Assembly: GCF_046244385.1 (NCBI RefSeq)
Contig: NZ_CP176366.1
Coordinates: forward strand, 2,914,001-2,978,000
Direction: 5' to 3'
DNA length: 64,000 nt
DNA from: Methanospirillum stamsii
GTDB lineage: Archaea > Halobacteriota > Methanomicrobia > Methanomicrobiales > Methanospirillaceae
Part shown: one piece after another, positions 26,934 to 35,959 of the stretch
Numbering within the stretch: the stretch's first letter is position 1
How the letters are laid out: each line of letters starts with the position of its first letter
The notes under the pieces: model-generated
The model's input: only the letters and a program-made list of their open reading frames with translations
Told to the model about the DNA's origin: nothing
Database searches by the model: none
Translations under genes and position numbers: made by a program

Positions 26934-27198
26934 CTTGTCTTCCAGGTAATTCCCTATCCTGTCTCATTTCTCGAATCAACTCAACCGGATCATCAACATC
27001 TCTAAATGCTTTTAATTTTACTAACATATTCAAAGCTGAAACCATGCTTTTACCTCGATATATTGAATCATCCGGTAAAGGTTCATCTAAAATGGTAATG
27101 AATACAGGAACTGCGGAATCTGAGTTAATTACTTCATCTATGTCATTATCCCATTCAATATGGTTATTTTTTATAGTTGCTTTATATGTCCTTAACAT
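26923..27198 (-). CDS. vapB: VapB-type antitoxin
   Basis: A 91-residue acidic protein just upstream of the PIN toxin, overlapping it by 11 bp. The N-terminal half (TYKATIKNNHIEWDND ... PVFITILDEPL) fits a beta-rich antitoxin fold. The C-terminal half (VELIREMRQDRELPGR) is a charged tail of the kind that wraps the toxin. The pairing is strong evidence for its role, although sequence identity to any named VapB cannot be checked here. Confidence 0.8.
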   Translation of the reverse strand: MLRTYKATIKNNHIEWDNDIDEVINSDSAVPVFITILDEPLPDDSIYRGKSMVSALNMLVKLKAFRDVDDPVELIREMRQDRELPGRQDAD

Positions 27199-27431
27199 CT
27201 CTGTTCCTTCTTATGTATTTTTGATTATGATATCTTTTCTGTTTACTGTTGATGCCCTACAATCCTGAATTTTTTCATGGTAGATTATTGAGAGATACCT
27301 GCACTAGTATTATGAGCAAGATACCAATCCAGATGAAAAATATCCTTACCTGATAAAACCCTTGTGAGTAATACCTTCCATATTTTTTAACTCCGGTATC
27401 ATAAAGACGGATGGGTTATTATAAATTTAAA

Positions 27432-27902
27432 TCAAAGGGTAATAGATAGAATAACCATATCTTTAAGTTGAATTCCATTTTCAAATATGGGCATTGGATA
27501 TTTTCTGATATAAAAATCCTTTATTACCCTGCTGAATCTGAACCCCGCTTTCTGGTAGAGGTATAATTGCTTCTCTGCACAATCAGCGGTCCCGATGATA
27601 AGTTCTGATAAACCTTGTTCCCTGGCTTTTTTTATTATCTCAAGCAGTAACCAATAACCGATTCCGTTATTTTGATAATCTTCTCTCACCGCGATATTTA
27701 TTATCTCCATACCCTCTTCGTCTTTCATTACTGTTGCACAAACAGCAATCATTTCATCTTGATGTTCCACTACAAAAATTGTAGAATCGTGAATGTATGC
27801 ATTAATTCCCTCTCTTGTCTCATCAGCAAGTAATAAGAGTGAATAGGGGATATTTTCACCGGGCTTAAGTATCCGGATTTTCAGATCTTTCTGGTTAATC
27901 AT
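27432..27902 (-). CDS. GNAT-family N-acetyltransferase
   Basis: A 156-residue acetyltransferase. The acetyl-CoA-binding loop is IAVREDYQNNGIGYWLLLEI (QNNGIG, residues near 77-82). Later LYLYQKAGFRFSRV is the usual C-terminal YxxxGF element. The substrate is unknown. It stands alone at the edge of the defence island; the flanking 27199-27431 and 27903-28159 regions hold no gene I can support. Confidence 0.88.
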   Translation of the reverse strand: MINQKDLKIRILKPGENIPYSLLLLADETREGINAYIHDSTIFVVEHQDEMIAVCATVMKDEEGMEIINIAVREDYQNNGIGYWLLLEIIKKAREQGLSELIIGTADCAEKQLYLYQKAGFRFSRVIKDFYIRKYPMPIFENGIQLKDMVILSITL

Positions 27903-28159
27903 TGTCTTATTCGAATTTTTTTGAGATGTGTTTTCATGAATGTCTCCTAACTATCGATATTCCTCTTTCTTCTCCCGGTATTTCGAGAAGGGTGATCTCA
28001 TGATCCTTCGCCGGTTCTTATCCAGACAGAAGTATGCTTTTCCCTATGATGGGAAGAGATCCTTCTCCACTGGGCAAACAAAGACCAGTACAATTTCTCA
28101 CATCTCATGTTAGAAAATCATATGTCCCGGGAAAAAACAGAAGATTTGGATTGATAAAT

Positions 28160-28366
28160 TTATTTTAGGTCCTCAAATGATAATTCCGCATTGATGATAA
28201 TCTGGTTTAGGTTTTTTGGATGAAGTATTTCTCCGCTGTGGTAAGGTACGGTCACTCTAACCTGTTTATCATTTCGATATATTTTATGACTACCGGTCTG
28301 TCGAACAAGAGTAAATCCTCTTTTTTCAAGGATTGGAATGAGTTTGTCAGCAGTAGTACGGGGATG
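28160..28366 (-). pseudogene. hicA: Decayed hicA toxin gene
   Basis: The minus strand encodes a complete HicA-like body: PRTTADKLIPILEKRGFTLV, then RQTGSHKIYR with the conserved catalytic His, then RVTVPYHSGEILHPKTLNQI. No usable start codon exists: the codon where Met is expected reads CAT, and it follows a stop (TAA at 28367-28369). Without a start the mRNA interferase cannot be made. It directly follows the broken hicB. Confidence 0.8.
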
Positions 28367-28385
28367 TTAATGGATATTATTGCCA

Positions 28386-28593
28386 TTATCCATGGTAAGA
28401 CTTGTGTTCAAACTGATGAACTGGTTCGCCACATGCTACCTGATCTTCTCCACAAAGTCTGATGGCATGTTGTATCCGGTCGTATACCTCTTCGTATGAA
28501 TTCCCTTGGGAGTAATATCCCTATTTCGAAAACAAATGCATATTAGTCATCTTCGTCCGTCTCAATAATAATTGAAAATTTATATCGGTTCAT
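28386..28593 (-). pseudogene. hicB: Decayed hicB antitoxin gene (stop plus frameshift)
   Basis: The ATG at 28593 begins MNRYKFSIIIETDEDD, the normal HicB N-terminus, then hits TAA. Reading on gives YAFVFEIG, and after a shift of frame the expected continuation GYYSQGNSYEEVYDRIQHAI appears and runs to a stop at 28386. So the antitoxin has both a nonsense codon and a frameshift. The pair hicB-hicA is in the usual order, and both members are dead. Confidence 0.8.
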
Positions 28594-28703
28594 GTTTTCA
28601 GCCTTGGTTATCTTATGATTTGAATATTCCCTCACCAGAATTTACCGTTTCCCCTTCTCATTTATGATATCCGCAATCTCCCGGAAACATCCCTATTCTG
28701 GTA

Positions 28704-31700
28704 TTATAACTCATACTGCTCTTTCACATAATAGGGTGAAGGAATCTCCGGATAAACCCGGTACACATGTTCATACACGATTTCTGCTTTCTTCTCCACT
28801 TCATCATCGGTGTATGACTTCACCGGAAGACCGGTATCTTCACTATAGAGGTAGTTCCGGATTGATACCAGTACCGAATCACGGGTAGATTCCTTCTCTC
28901 TCCAGTGATCAATCTTGAGTTTCTCAGCCTTAAGTGTCTTTAAAAGATCAACAGACACCTTCTTTATCCGCTTAATCTCTTCGGGTGTCAGTTTTTCTTT
29001 ACGAAGGAGATCATAGATAGCAAGTGACTCTTCATCAAGTTCTTCCCTGATAGCCCGGTGAGATTCATCATCCAGATCCTGGATAAATTTGAGAAGTCGG
29101 TTCCAGGTCTCTTCAATGGTCACCCGGTCCTTTTCGTTGTTGTATTCATCAATGATCTCTTCGTAATGTTTCTGAAAATCGGTCCGGAGCGGGTTTTGTG
29201 AGAGGAGTCGCTCTACCTTCTTATCGATGACGTCCTTGAGCATCTGGACAGAGGTGTGTTTTGACTTGGCTTTGGCAAATTCCTGGTTCAGCCGGTAAAA
29301 ATCTATCTTACTAATATCATAGATTTTCCCCGGTTCCTGGTCCGGGTCTGGCTGAATGTCAATTGCACTATCAACGACTTCGTGAAGTTTCCGGATGATA
29401 TAACTGATATCTGCCTGTTGTCTGTCATCCTGCAGGCTCTTGTAAATGATATTGATGGCATCGAACTCCTGCCGGTGATCATTCACTCCATCTATCGTGA
29501 TACATGCCTTGAATTTCTTGAAGACTTCCCTGCACATCACTTCAAACCGCTTTCTAGTCTGGTCATTTTTGTTTGCGACTTCCTTGGCTGCGACGATGGC
29601 AGCATTTCGTTCAAATCCGGTCTTCGTGATGATATTGTCAAGTGGTGTATTCCCGGCGGCCAGGAAACTTTTAACAAATCCGATTGCTTCCGCAAGGTCG
29701 GCGAGGAGTTCTTCTTTCGGTCTGGTGGGATCATTCTCTCCTCTGTCTCCTTCTCTTCCGGAATCACAGGTTCCTGCAAAGGTTGCAAGGGCTTTTCGAA
29801 GGTTCTTGAGTATACCACAATAATCAACAACGAGACCATTATTTTTCCCCTCTGCTACCCGGTTGGCCCGTGCTATAGCCTGCATGAGGGTATGGGCCTT
29901 GAGTGGTTTGTCAAGGTACAGGGTTGAGAGACTGGGAACATCAAAGCCGGTCAGCCACATGGCACAGACGATTGCTATCCGGAATGGATGTTCCGGTTTT
30001 TTAAAAGCCGATTCAAGGTCTATCCGTTTCCCGTCCTCTAGGGTAAATCCTTCCCTGATGAGCTGGCGGTGCTCTTTTATCTCTTCTTCAAGGCCCCATT
30101 TCCTGAACTTTTCAACTTCGTTCTGCTCCTCGCTAATGACGACGACCATCTCGGTCTCTTCCATCCAGGCGATCTGCCTTTTCCGGAAGAGTTCTTCCTG
30201 TTCGTCTGCTGCATGTTTTGCTTCGGATGTGAGAAGGTCTATCCGGTTCTGCCAGCATTTCCGGAGGAGTTTATGCATCCTGACACAGGTCACCTTGTCG
30301 ATACAGACGACCATTGCTTTGCCTGATTCCCATCCGGTTGAGTAATGCTCAACAAGGTCATGGGCAACCTGCCTGAGCCTTTTTTCAGCGGTTATGATAT
30401 GATAATCCCGTTTGAGTTCGTTCTCTATCCGCTGCCGGACATTGATGTCATCAAAATCGGCTTCTTCAGACTGTGAGATCTCTTCTATCTTTTTAAGGAT
30501 CTGGTCGTTCAGGTCGGTTGTTGAGATCCCCAGTTTCTCTCCTCGTGCGTCGTAATAGAGGGGAACGGTGGCTCCGTCTTCAACGGCCCGCTGAAAGTCA
30601 TAGGTGGAGACATAATCACCGAATACCCGTTTTGTGATCTCATCATCTTTAAAGAGCGGGGTTCCGGTAAATCCGATGAAACTGGCATTGGGGAGGGCAT
30701 TTCTCATGTTGAGTGCAAGAGTTCCGTACTGGGTCCGGTGTGCCTCGTCGGTGATGACGATGATATCGTCCCGGCTGGTGTATCCGATGTCCGGGTCCAC
30801 ATCCTGGTTGAACTTCTGGACCAATGTGAAGATATGAGATTTGTGCTCGGTGAGGAGTTGGGCCAGATGTTTCCCGTCCGATGCCCGGCAGGGATCCTTA
30901 TCATGGTTGACTAGTTTACACCCGGCAAAAGTCTTGTAGATCTGCCCGTCAAGGTCGTCCCGGTCGGTGCAGATGAGGAAGGTGAAATTTCCCCCCAGTT
31001 TCCGGTGTATCTTCCGGGTGAAGAAGACCATCGAGTAACTCTTCCCTGAGCCCTGGGTGTGCCAGAAGACCCCGAGTTTTCCTTCCCGCTGCTTCCGCTC
31101 CTGTACCGCTTCGATTGCCTGATTGACGCCGAGGAACTGGTGATTCTTGCCTAGGATCTTAACGGTGGGACCGAGTGAGTCGTCAAAGAGGATGAAGTTC
31201 TCGAAGAGATCCATGAAGTTCTTCTTGTCACAAATCCCCTTGAGCAAAGTCTCCATGTCAACAACCCCCGGATCCTGTTCATTCAGTCGTTTCCACTCGT
31301 GGAAATGCTCATATTTGCTGGTGAGCGAACCTATCTTTGCCTTCTCGCCGTTTGCCAGCATGATGACGGCGTTATAGTGGAATATATGGGGAACGGTGTC
31401 TTTGTAGTCTGCGAAATTCTTCCGGTAGGCAACCTCAAGATCCCGGTGCATGTTCTTGCATTCGATAAAGAGGAGCGGGATTCCGTTCACAAATCCCATG
31501 ATGTCCGGACGTTTGCGATAGATATCCCCCTTTACCCAGAGTTCACGGACACAGAGGAAATGATTGTTCTCCGGATGGGTAAAATCGAAAATCTTCAGGA
31601 CGGCCTGTTTCTCTTTGTTCTTCTCATTCCGGTACCTGACCTTCACCCCTTTTTTGAGAAGGTCGTATTTCTCCTGATTCGTTGCAAGGAGGGTCTGGGC

Positions 31701-31949
31701 CGAGCTGACCTCCGAGATCTGCCTGATTCCGCTCTCATATGCCTCGTCAGGGAGGTCTGGGTTTAGTCTTCTGAGAGCCAGGTTCAGGTATCGGGTCAGT
31801 ATGATCTCTTTTTCGGATCTCCTGCCAAGGGTTCCGTCAACACCGAGGATCTCGTCGTTATAGGCATAGACAGAGTCCCACCCGAGGTTATTCGTGAGAT
31901 AGTCTGCGGTGGTCTGCTGGACGAGGAGGTCTTCGGTGTAGGGGGTCAT
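28704..31949 (-). CDS. hsdR: Type I restriction enzyme, R subunit
   Basis: A 1081-residue protein that cleaves and translocates DNA in the HsdRMS complex. The N-terminal nuclease site is RPDIMGFVNGIPLLFIECKN (residues around 140-160). The SF2 helicase motor follows: Walker A HTQGSGKSYS, DEAH box VVITDEAHRTQ, motif III GFTGTPL, and motif VI QAIARANR. A C-terminal helical domain would contact the methylase core. Its start overlaps the hsdS stop by 4 bp. Full length and intact. Confidence 0.96.
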   Translation of the reverse strand: MTPYTEDLLVQQTTADYLTNNLGWDSVYAYNDEILGVDGTLGRRSEKEIILTRYLNLALRRLNPDLPDEAYESGIRQISEVSSAQTLLATNQEKYDLLKKGVKVRYRNEKNKEKQAVLKIFDFTHPENNHFLCVRELWVKGDIYRKRPDIMGFVNGIPLLFIECKNMHRDLEVAYRKNFADYKDTVPHIFHYNAVIMLANGEKAKIGSLTSKYEHFHEWKRLNEQDPGVVDMETLLKGICDKKNFMDLFENFILFDDSLGPTVKILGKNHQFLGVNQAIEAVQERKQREGKLGVFWHTQGSGKSYSMVFFTRKIHRKLGGNFTFLICTDRDDLDGQIYKTFAGCKLVNHDKDPCRASDGKHLAQLLTEHKSHIFTLVQKFNQDVDPDIGYTSRDDIIVITDEAHRTQYGTLALNMRNALPNASFIGFTGTPLFKDDEITKRVFGDYVSTYDFQRAVEDGATVPLYYDARGEKLGISTTDLNDQILKKIEEISQSEEADFDDINVRQRIENELKRDYHIITAEKRLRQVAHDLVEHYSTGWESGKAMVVCIDKVTCVRMHKLLRKCWQNRIDLLTSEAKHAADEQEELFRKRQIAWMEETEMVVVISEEQNEVEKFRKWGLEEEIKEHRQLIREGFTLEDGKRIDLESAFKKPEHPFRIAIVCAMWLTGFDVPSLSTLYLDKPLKAHTLMQAIARANRVAEGKNNGLVVDYCGILKNLRKALATFAGTCDSGREGDRGENDPTRPKEELLADLAEAIGFVKSFLAAGNTPLDNIITKTGFERNAAIVAAKEVANKNDQTRKRFEVMCREVFKKFKACITIDGVNDHRQEFDAINIIYKSLQDDRQQADISYIIRKLHEVVDSAIDIQPDPDQEPGKIYDISKIDFYRLNQEFAKAKSKHTSVQMLKDVIDKKVERLLSQNPLRTDFQKHYEEIIDEYNNEKDRVTIEETWNRLLKFIQDLDDESHRAIREELDEESLAIYDLLRKEKLTPEEIKRIKKVSVDLLKTLKAEKLKIDHWREKESTRDSVLVSIRNYLYSEDTGLPVKSYTDDEVEKKAEIVYEHVYRVYPEIPSPYYVKEQYEL

Positions 31950-33163
31950 ACCGGAATCACTCCGTTCATCAGGCGGGGAAGGAGAAGATCACGAGCTTTT
32001 ATAAGGTTTTTATTTTCTCGGTCAAGAATCTCTATTTGTGTAAAAAGAGGTGCAATTGTTGAATCAAAAAGATCCAATATTTTTTGAGGCGCTAATAGAA
32101 TTGGATATTCACTAAAACAACTATTTTGAACACGTTGCCTTCCAGATGAGCCAATCATACTCTTTATAGCATTTTCTCTGAAATCATGTGTCCTCGATAA
32201 ACAATAAACAAAATAAGGACTTACCATTTTCCCTCTAAAAACAATAAATTCCGTTGAACCACATGCTACTTCACTCTCATCTAAATAATTTACAAATGAA
32301 GTTTTCCCATTTTCCAAACAGGGAGTTATTCTTGCGAATAACACATCATTATTTTTAAATTTAATATTCGTTGATTTTTCCCGAATTTCAATTTCCTCAT
32401 GTTTAATAATCATCAAACCTTCGTTTAATGCGGACATTGGAATATAGCGTATTGTGGAACTTGAATCTACTTTTGTTTTAGGATTAATTTCAACAATTTT
32501 AGGAAATATTTCACAATTCCACCCTTCCGGCACCCCATCTACTATCTTCGTATGCTCATGTCCGGGAAACCGGAGTCTGACGAACCATTCCTGGTAGAGG
32601 AGGCGGGCGGCTTCTTCGAGGAGCTGGATCCGGCGGCGGTTGTTTTCGATGAGGTCGTCGTATGGGGAAATGATTTTTACGATTTGTTTTTGTTGGTTCA
32701 AATTAGGATACAAAATTTCCAAATTAGACAAATCTGATGCTCGAATACCTGCTTGAGCACATTGTCTAACAATAGATGTAATCCCTGAATATGGTGTTTT
32801 AAATAAATAGTAATAAAATTTTGAATCTGCAAGAGTTGGATTTAGTCTTATTCGAATTAAATGCGATTCAAAAGTTGTTGGTTCAGATTGTTCTTCAACA
32901 TACGAACATTGACCTGCTCCTGACAAAACAAGTGATTGTCTTGCAAAAAGTAAATCCCCTGCATTTAGTGTAAAAATAGTTAATTCTCGCTCATTCATGG
33001 GCACCCGTTCCATTGGAATGTCGCCAATGAAAGAGTAAGCAAATAATTCCCCCATATTAACCATCCGATATCCTTGACCACGAACAGAGGTGGGTCTGGT
33101 AAGCCCATTTTTTGAAGGTATTAAAAATAAATCTGAAAACTTAATTTTTTGAATATTATTCAT
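31946..33163 (-). CDS. hsdS: Type I restriction-modification specificity subunit
   Basis: A 405-residue HsdS with two target-recognition domains: TRD1 about residues 1-165 and TRD2 about 205-365. Each is followed by a long spacer helix (QKQIVKIISPYDDLIENNRR and LDLFDSTIAPLFTQIEILDRE). The TRD DNA is markedly more AT-rich than neighbouring hsdR and hsdM, typical of exchanged specificity domains. It is cotranscribed with hsdR (4-bp overlap). The recognised sequence cannot be predicted. Confidence 0.94.
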   Translation of the reverse strand: MNNIQKIKFSDLFLIPSKNGLTRPTSVRGQGYRMVNMGELFAYSFIGDIPMERVPMNERELTIFTLNAGDLLFARQSLVLSGAGQCSYVEEQSEPTTFESHLIRIRLNPTLADSKFYYYLFKTPYSGITSIVRQCAQAGIRASDLSNLEILYPNLNQQKQIVKIISPYDDLIENNRRRIQLLEEAARLLYQEWFVRLRFPGHEHTKIVDGVPEGWNCEIFPKIVEINPKTKVDSSSTIRYIPMSALNEGLMIIKHEEIEIREKSTNIKFKNNDVLFARITPCLENGKTSFVNYLDESEVACGSTEFIVFRGKMVSPYFVYCLSRTHDFRENAIKSMIGSSGRQRVQNSCFSEYPILLAPQKILDLFDSTIAPLFTQIEILDRENKNLIKARDLLLPRLMNGVIPV

Positions 33164-33303
33164 ATTTATCTGTTTAAGAACCTAATTTATCTGAATTTTA
33201 AAAATTATCATAATCAATTTTTACTCAAATAAATGGAAAGCAACCTCATCATTAAGCCAGGACTTTTGCATATACATAATCTGTAATGAATTTCTGAAAG
33301 GGA

Positions 33304-34743
33304 TTAAGTTTCATGAGAGTTTTTCAACCCTTGGTTTAATTGAATTTTTTCAAAATATCTACTATGTATAATCATCTTATGGATAGATTCCTCATCAAAC
33401 CCAATCTCTCGGTAAAACATAAGATTTAGGAGCAGACTTCCTTGAAGCATCCAGATGTAAAGTTGAAGATCTTCTGTCTCCTGATCCTCTTCCCGGTGGA
33501 TAAAAAAATCCCTCCTATCAGCCACTTTTTTTGCCCATTCAGGAGGCTTTCCAAATATTTCTATAATTACTGATCCATGTTTATCAACACAATCCCTTAG
33601 TAATTCCTTGATTCGTCTTTGAAGTGAGTACTGATCAAAATAAGATAATTTATTCTCCATACTAGCCTTAAAATCTTGAGAAATGTCTACAGGAATTTGA
33701 TTCAATAGGTTTTTATATATCGTTTTGAACTCTTCTTCCGTGCAAAATTCACCGGAAAACTCCGTACTTCTTCTATGGTACACTTCCAATGCTTGTATTA
33801 CTTTTTGGAATGAATCTTCCAGATGAAGTGGTTTTCGATAATGAATTGAGAAATAGAGATCTATACATGGTTTTACTCGATGACAAAAAGATATCCAATT
33901 ACCATAATATTTAGGAAAATTTGAAGATATCTTTCGATATGAGAATAACAACTCACTTGGATGAATTCGCTTGTTTTCTTGATTGAATGATCTGATTCGT
34001 TGGTAAATATCAATCTGAATAGTGTCTGAATTCTCCTCACTATCTGGATCTGGTTTAATATATCCAACAAATTTATATGGATAACTAGGCTTTTGTATCG
34101 CCAATGTAAGAAAATTACAAAAATCCGCTGAGTACCTCGTATTCATTTCATGGACTCCTACTGGATTTTCAGGAATAAATTTTACAAAAAACTCTGTTTC
34201 AGCAGAAAATTTATGAATTACAGGAACTGGTTCAACTTTTACTTTGTGTTCATACAAAAAATTCAGTGACCCTATTCCCGGAATATAATACTCAGGTATT
34301 GTTTCAGGCTTGTATTCAACAGAGTAGCGATAAATCGACGATTCTACATTATTTTCTATAGTATAGAAAAGGATCTCATGCCCTAACCAATCATCAAGAT
34401 TAGTGAAGTAAATACAAAATGAATCAAATCTGACTGCATCAAGATCAAGGAAAAGGCCTCCCTTTAATATTACATGAACTTTGTAAGTAGCAGAGGGTAT
34501 TCCCGGAATATTGATAGAAGAGGATATTTTCAAACATTTAAACAATGAATAATTCTTCCCAGATTGAGAAAGACCAAGAATTGTTATCCGGTCACCGGTT
34601 TGCCCAGTTTTTTCTAAATCGTCAAAGTCACCAAATATCTCTATAGTTCCTCCAGTATCTGGATCATATACTAATTCACCAGCAATCTGTTTTTCCGGAT
34701 ATTCAGGCTGCCAAAAATATCCAATTTCCTTAAATGACTCCAT
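33304..34743 (-). CDS. apeA: ApeA-like HEPN anti-phage protein
   Basis: 479 residues. The N-terminal part begins IGYFWQPEYPEKQIAGELVY and continues DPDTGGTIEIFGDF, the pattern of the beta-rich ApeA N-terminal domain. The C-terminal 170 residues are helical and contain RDFFIH (R411-H416), the RX4H-type RNase signature of HEPN domains. ApeA was described as an abortive-infection protein in bacteria; here it lies inside a type I RM operon between the nuclease gene and hsdS, with gaps of 97 and 140 bp. The coding DNA is AT-rich compared with hsdM. Family assignment is from pattern only. Confidence 0.7.
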   Translation of the reverse strand: MESFKEIGYFWQPEYPEKQIAGELVYDPDTGGTIEIFGDFDDLEKTGQTGDRITILGLSQSGKNYSLFKCLKISSSINIPGIPSATYKVHVILKGGLFLDLDAVRFDSFCIYFTNLDDWLGHEILFYTIENNVESSIYRYSVEYKPETIPEYYIPGIGSLNFLYEHKVKVEPVPVIHKFSAETEFFVKFIPENPVGVHEMNTRYSADFCNFLTLAIQKPSYPYKFVGYIKPDPDSEENSDTIQIDIYQRIRSFNQENKRIHPSELLFSYRKISSNFPKYYGNWISFCHRVKPCIDLYFSIHYRKPLHLEDSFQKVIQALEVYHRRSTEFSGEFCTEEEFKTIYKNLLNQIPVDISQDFKASMENKLSYFDQYSLQRRIKELLRDCVDKHGSVIIEIFGKPPEWAKKVADRRDFFIHREEDQETEDLQLYIWMLQGSLLLNLMFYREIGFDEESIHKMIIHSRYFEKIQLNQGLKNSHET

Positions 34744-34840
34744 TTATAACTCCAACATTCAAATTTTCATATTATCAAAACAATACTGATATCTGATTCA
34801 AATTAGGTTTTTAGATTGATCATCCTATGCAACATAACAT

Positions 34841-35959
34841 CTATTTATATTCCCCTCCCCGGATCTGCCTCTCAATAAACCTCTGCATCTCCTCCTTCTT
34901 CGGCAATTCAAGGAGATAACGGGAGACAAACAGATTATTATCCATCCCGGCAAGGGCATACTCAACAAGAGCCTTCTCCTTATATGTACACAGAAGTATC
35001 CCAACCGGAGGATTATCCCCTTCGGTCATCATATTCGCCCGGAACCAGCTCACGTACGTATTTAACTGCCCGATGTTCTCATGATTGAAAGGTTCCAGTT
35101 TAAGTTCAACCAGCACATGGCATTTGAGTATCCGGTGATAAAACACAAGATCCACGAAATAATGACTATCTCCAATCAGGATCCGTTTCTGCCTCCCCTC
35201 AAAACAGAATCCATGACCCAGTTCAAGAAGAAACTCCTGCAGTTTGTCAAGGAGCTGATCCTCAAGATGAGACTCCCCCATAACCTCACAGGGTTTCAGA
35301 CCAAGAAACTCAAAGATATAGGGATCTCTGATATTCAGTCCGGGTGCAATCTTTTCGGCTTTATCATGAGCCATGGCAGAAAGGGCACTCTTATCTATCG
35401 AGAGACCGGAGCGTTCATAGTAGAGGCTATGGATCTGTCGTTTCAGTTCACGGACTGACCAGTTCCCCCTGATACATTCCACCTCATAAAAGGCCCTCTT
35501 TGTCTCATCTTCAATCTCAATGAGTTCAGCAAAATGAGTGAAGGAGAGTCGGGTAATGAGAACTGATCCCTCAGGATGCAATTGTGGAGTCACTGACTCC
35601 ACAATTTGATTCTCCATGATACTGTTTGGAATCTCAATAAATCCGGAAAATTGAGGAGGTAATGATCCACCAATTCTAGGGTACGTGATATAAAACTTTC
35701 GGTACCGGTAGAGCTCACGGCGTTCACACCGGGGAAGACCCTCTCCCATGAGTGTTTTCGCAAGCTGATCCATGAGCCGTTCACCATACTCTGCCCGATC
35801 TGAACCTGACCGCTCATACTCCTCGATATAATATCCAATCATCCAGTTCCGGAGCGTCAGACTGATATTTACTGCCCTGCTTGCCTGGGTGGATAACTCA
35901 TGGTGAATGCGGCTGATAGTTGTTGCAAGATCCGGAAAAGTTAAGGGATGAGTTTTCAT
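34841..35959 (-). CDS. DUF1016 / PDDEXK nuclease-domain protein (YhcG-like)
   Basis: A 372-residue protein with a DUF1016 N-terminal helical domain (LRNWMIGYYIEEYERSGSDR, residues about 27-50, then LSFTHFAELIEIED and the SVRELKRQIHS block). A C-terminal PD-(D/E)xK nuclease domain contains YFVDLVFYHRILKCHVLVEL, with the Asp and ELK active residues. YhcG-type proteins often sit in RM operons. Its start overlaps the hsdM stop by 4 bp, so it is translated with the methylase. Its role in the complex is not established. Confidence 0.9.
   Translation of the reverse strand: MKTHPLTFPDLATTISRIHHELSTQASRAVNISLTLRNWMIGYYIEEYERSGSDRAEYGERLMDQLAKTLMGEGLPRCERRELYRYRKFYITYPRIGGSLPPQFSGFIEIPNSIMENQIVESVTPQLHPEGSVLITRLSFTHFAELIEIEDETKRAFYEVECIRGNWSVRELKRQIHSLYYERSGLSIDKSALSAMAHDKAEKIAPGLNIRDPYIFEFLGLKPCEVMGESHLEDQLLDKLQEFLLELGHGFCFEGRQKRILIGDSHYFVDLVFYHRILKCHVLVELKLEPFNHENIGQLNTYVSWFRANMMTEGDNPPVGILLCTYKEKALVEYALAGMDNNLFVSRYLLELPKKEEMQRFIERQIRGGEYK

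Noticed and set aside
27960..28090. Possible small gene or hairpin cluster between the acetyltransferase and hicBA
   Set aside because: Only short frames without starts or family features; the apparent stems are short.
29382..30345. Several plus-strand frames antisense to hsdR
   Set aside because: hsdR is continuous with all helicase motifs; the antisense frames have no recognisable content and arise from its codon usage.
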